A stretch of DNA of 6,077 nucleotides from Pseudomonadota bacterium (GTDB lineage: Bacteria; Pseudomonadota; Alphaproteobacteria; Sphingomonadales; Sphingomonadaceae). The stretch lies in assembly GCA_030271595.1 (NCBI GenBank), contig JARXKO010000094.1:1-6077 (forward strand), read 5' to 3'. How positions within the stretch are numbered: the stretch's first letter is position 1; every line of letters starts with the position of its first letter. Below are positions 5,576 through 6,077 of the stretch, in pieces. A model generated the notes under the pieces. It ran no database searches. It saw only the letters and a list, made by a program, of their open reading frames with translations, and was not told where the DNA came from. The position numbers and the translations under genes were made by a program.

Positions 5576-5591
5576 GGGGCGGTTGCGCGGC

Positions 5592-6077
5592 TCAGCGGCG
5601 GCGATACTGCAGCGCATAAGCGCGGCGACCCTCGCGCAGCGCTTTTTGTTCGTAGCGTGTCGCCGGCCAGCCGCTCGGCCGCTCGAGGAAATCGCGCGGC
5701 GTTTCGGCGAGCCACTCGAACTGCGGGTAGTGCCGCTGCATGATCATCAGCGCCCAAGTCAGATACGTCGGATCGTCGGTCGCGATGCGCAGCTCGGCGC
5801 CGGGCTTCAACTTGGCCGCGAACAGGTCGACCGGTCCGTCATTGACCATCCGCCGCTTGGAATGGCGCGCCTTGGGCCACGGATCGGGGTGGAGCAGATA
5901 GAGGAAGCTCAAGGCGCCGTCGGGCACGCGGTCGAGCACGTCCAGGGCGTCGCCGCGCCACAGCCGGACATTGGCGAGATGCTGGTCGCGGACATGGCCG
6001 AGCGCGGTCGCGACCCCGTTGAGGAACGGCTCGCAGCCGATGAAGCCGTGGTCGGGGAGCAGATCGGCGCGATAGGC
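5592..6077 (-). CDS. trmB: tRNA (guanine-N7-)-methyltransferase TrmB (C-terminal part, cut by window edge)
   Basis: TrmB methylates G46 in the variable loop of many tRNAs using S-adenosylmethionine. The 161 C-terminal residues are present; about the first third (the start and the first SAM-binding glycine motif) lies beyond the right edge. Numbering from the window edge, IGCEPFLNGV (13-22) gives the SAM-ribose acidic residue, GDALDVL (42-48) lines the adenine pocket, LLHPDPWPKARHSKRR (61-76) is the hallmark catalytic/tRNA-binding motif with its DPWPK and RH.KRR blocks, and PATRYEQKALREG (138-150) is the conserved substrate-binding tail. The reading frame is intact to a TGA at 5592. A run of basic residues (QYRRR) ends the protein. 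It is upstream of cysK in the same direction; no terminator is obvious in the 50-bp gap. Identity is secure. Confidence 0.96.
   Translation of the reverse strand, partial: AYRADLLPDHGFIGCEPFLNGVATALGHVRDQHLANVRLWRGDALDVLDRVPDGALSFLYLLHPDPWPKARHSKRRMVNDGPVDLFAAKLKPGAELRIATDDPTYLTWALMIMQRHYPQFEWLAETPRDFLERPSGWPATRYEQKALREGRRAYALQYRRR

Noticed and set aside
5542..5591. Possible terminator after trmB
   Set aside because: The gap is GC-rich and contains a palindrome, but there is no run of U after a stem in the trmB direction, so it is better read as promoter/operator sequence.
5126..5680. A 15-bp direct repeat GCCAGCCGCTCGGCC at 5126-5140 and 5666-5680
   Set aside because: Both copies lie inside conserved coding sequence (cysK and trmB) in different reading contexts; such GC-rich matches are expected by chance and no flanking structure supports a mobile or uptake signal.

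Overview
The window is GC-rich chromosomal DNA with tightly packed genes and very short intergenic gaps. Protein style (RimP, NusA, a 1-Cys peroxiredoxin, a CysK of the GTAGNTG type, TrmB) points to an alphaproteobacterium, most likely a sphingomonad (order Sphingomonadales). That placement is inferred from remembered family resemblance, not from a search.

Layout from left to right: the 5' end of nusA (minus strand, cut by the left edge) preceded by rimP, which together form a translation/transcription operon with its own promoter and a structured leader at about 987-1079. Next is a two-gene minus-strand unit: a type III polyketide synthase (1573-2616) translationally coupled through a GTGA overlap to a membrane methyltransferase of the isoprenylcysteine carboxyl methyltransferase (ICMT/YpbQ) family (1091-1576). 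Divergent from it, 63 bp away, is a plus-strand gene for a PQQ-type sugar dehydrogenase carrying a lipoprotein signal peptide (2680-3822). This converges, with a 4-bp stop-codon overlap, on a minus-strand pair: cysteine synthase (4498-5541) followed after 16 bp by a Prx6-type 1-Cys peroxiredoxin (3819-4481). The right edge holds the 3' part of trmB (minus strand), the tRNA m7G46 methyltransferase.

The outer genes (trmB on the right, rimP-nusA on the left) are housekeeping genes. I recall trmB and rimP-nusA lying close together in sphingomonad genomes, so the five genes between them look like an accessory block set into a core neighbourhood. The block has two themes: a small lipid-type polyketide pathway (synthase plus methyltransferase, by analogy with Bacillus BpsA-BpsB making alkylpyrones and their methyl ethers) and thiol/peroxide metabolism (cysteine synthesis plus peroxidase). 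The quinoprotein dehydrogenase shares only a divergent control region with the polyketide genes; a functional link is not shown.

No tRNA, rRNA, CRISPR array, insertion sequence or phage gene was seen. There is no gene-free stretch longer than about 130 bp. I found no clear evidence of an entirely new system. The most promising points are the polyketide synthase/methyltransferase pair, the rimP leader structure and a possibly leaderless cysteine synthase transcript.
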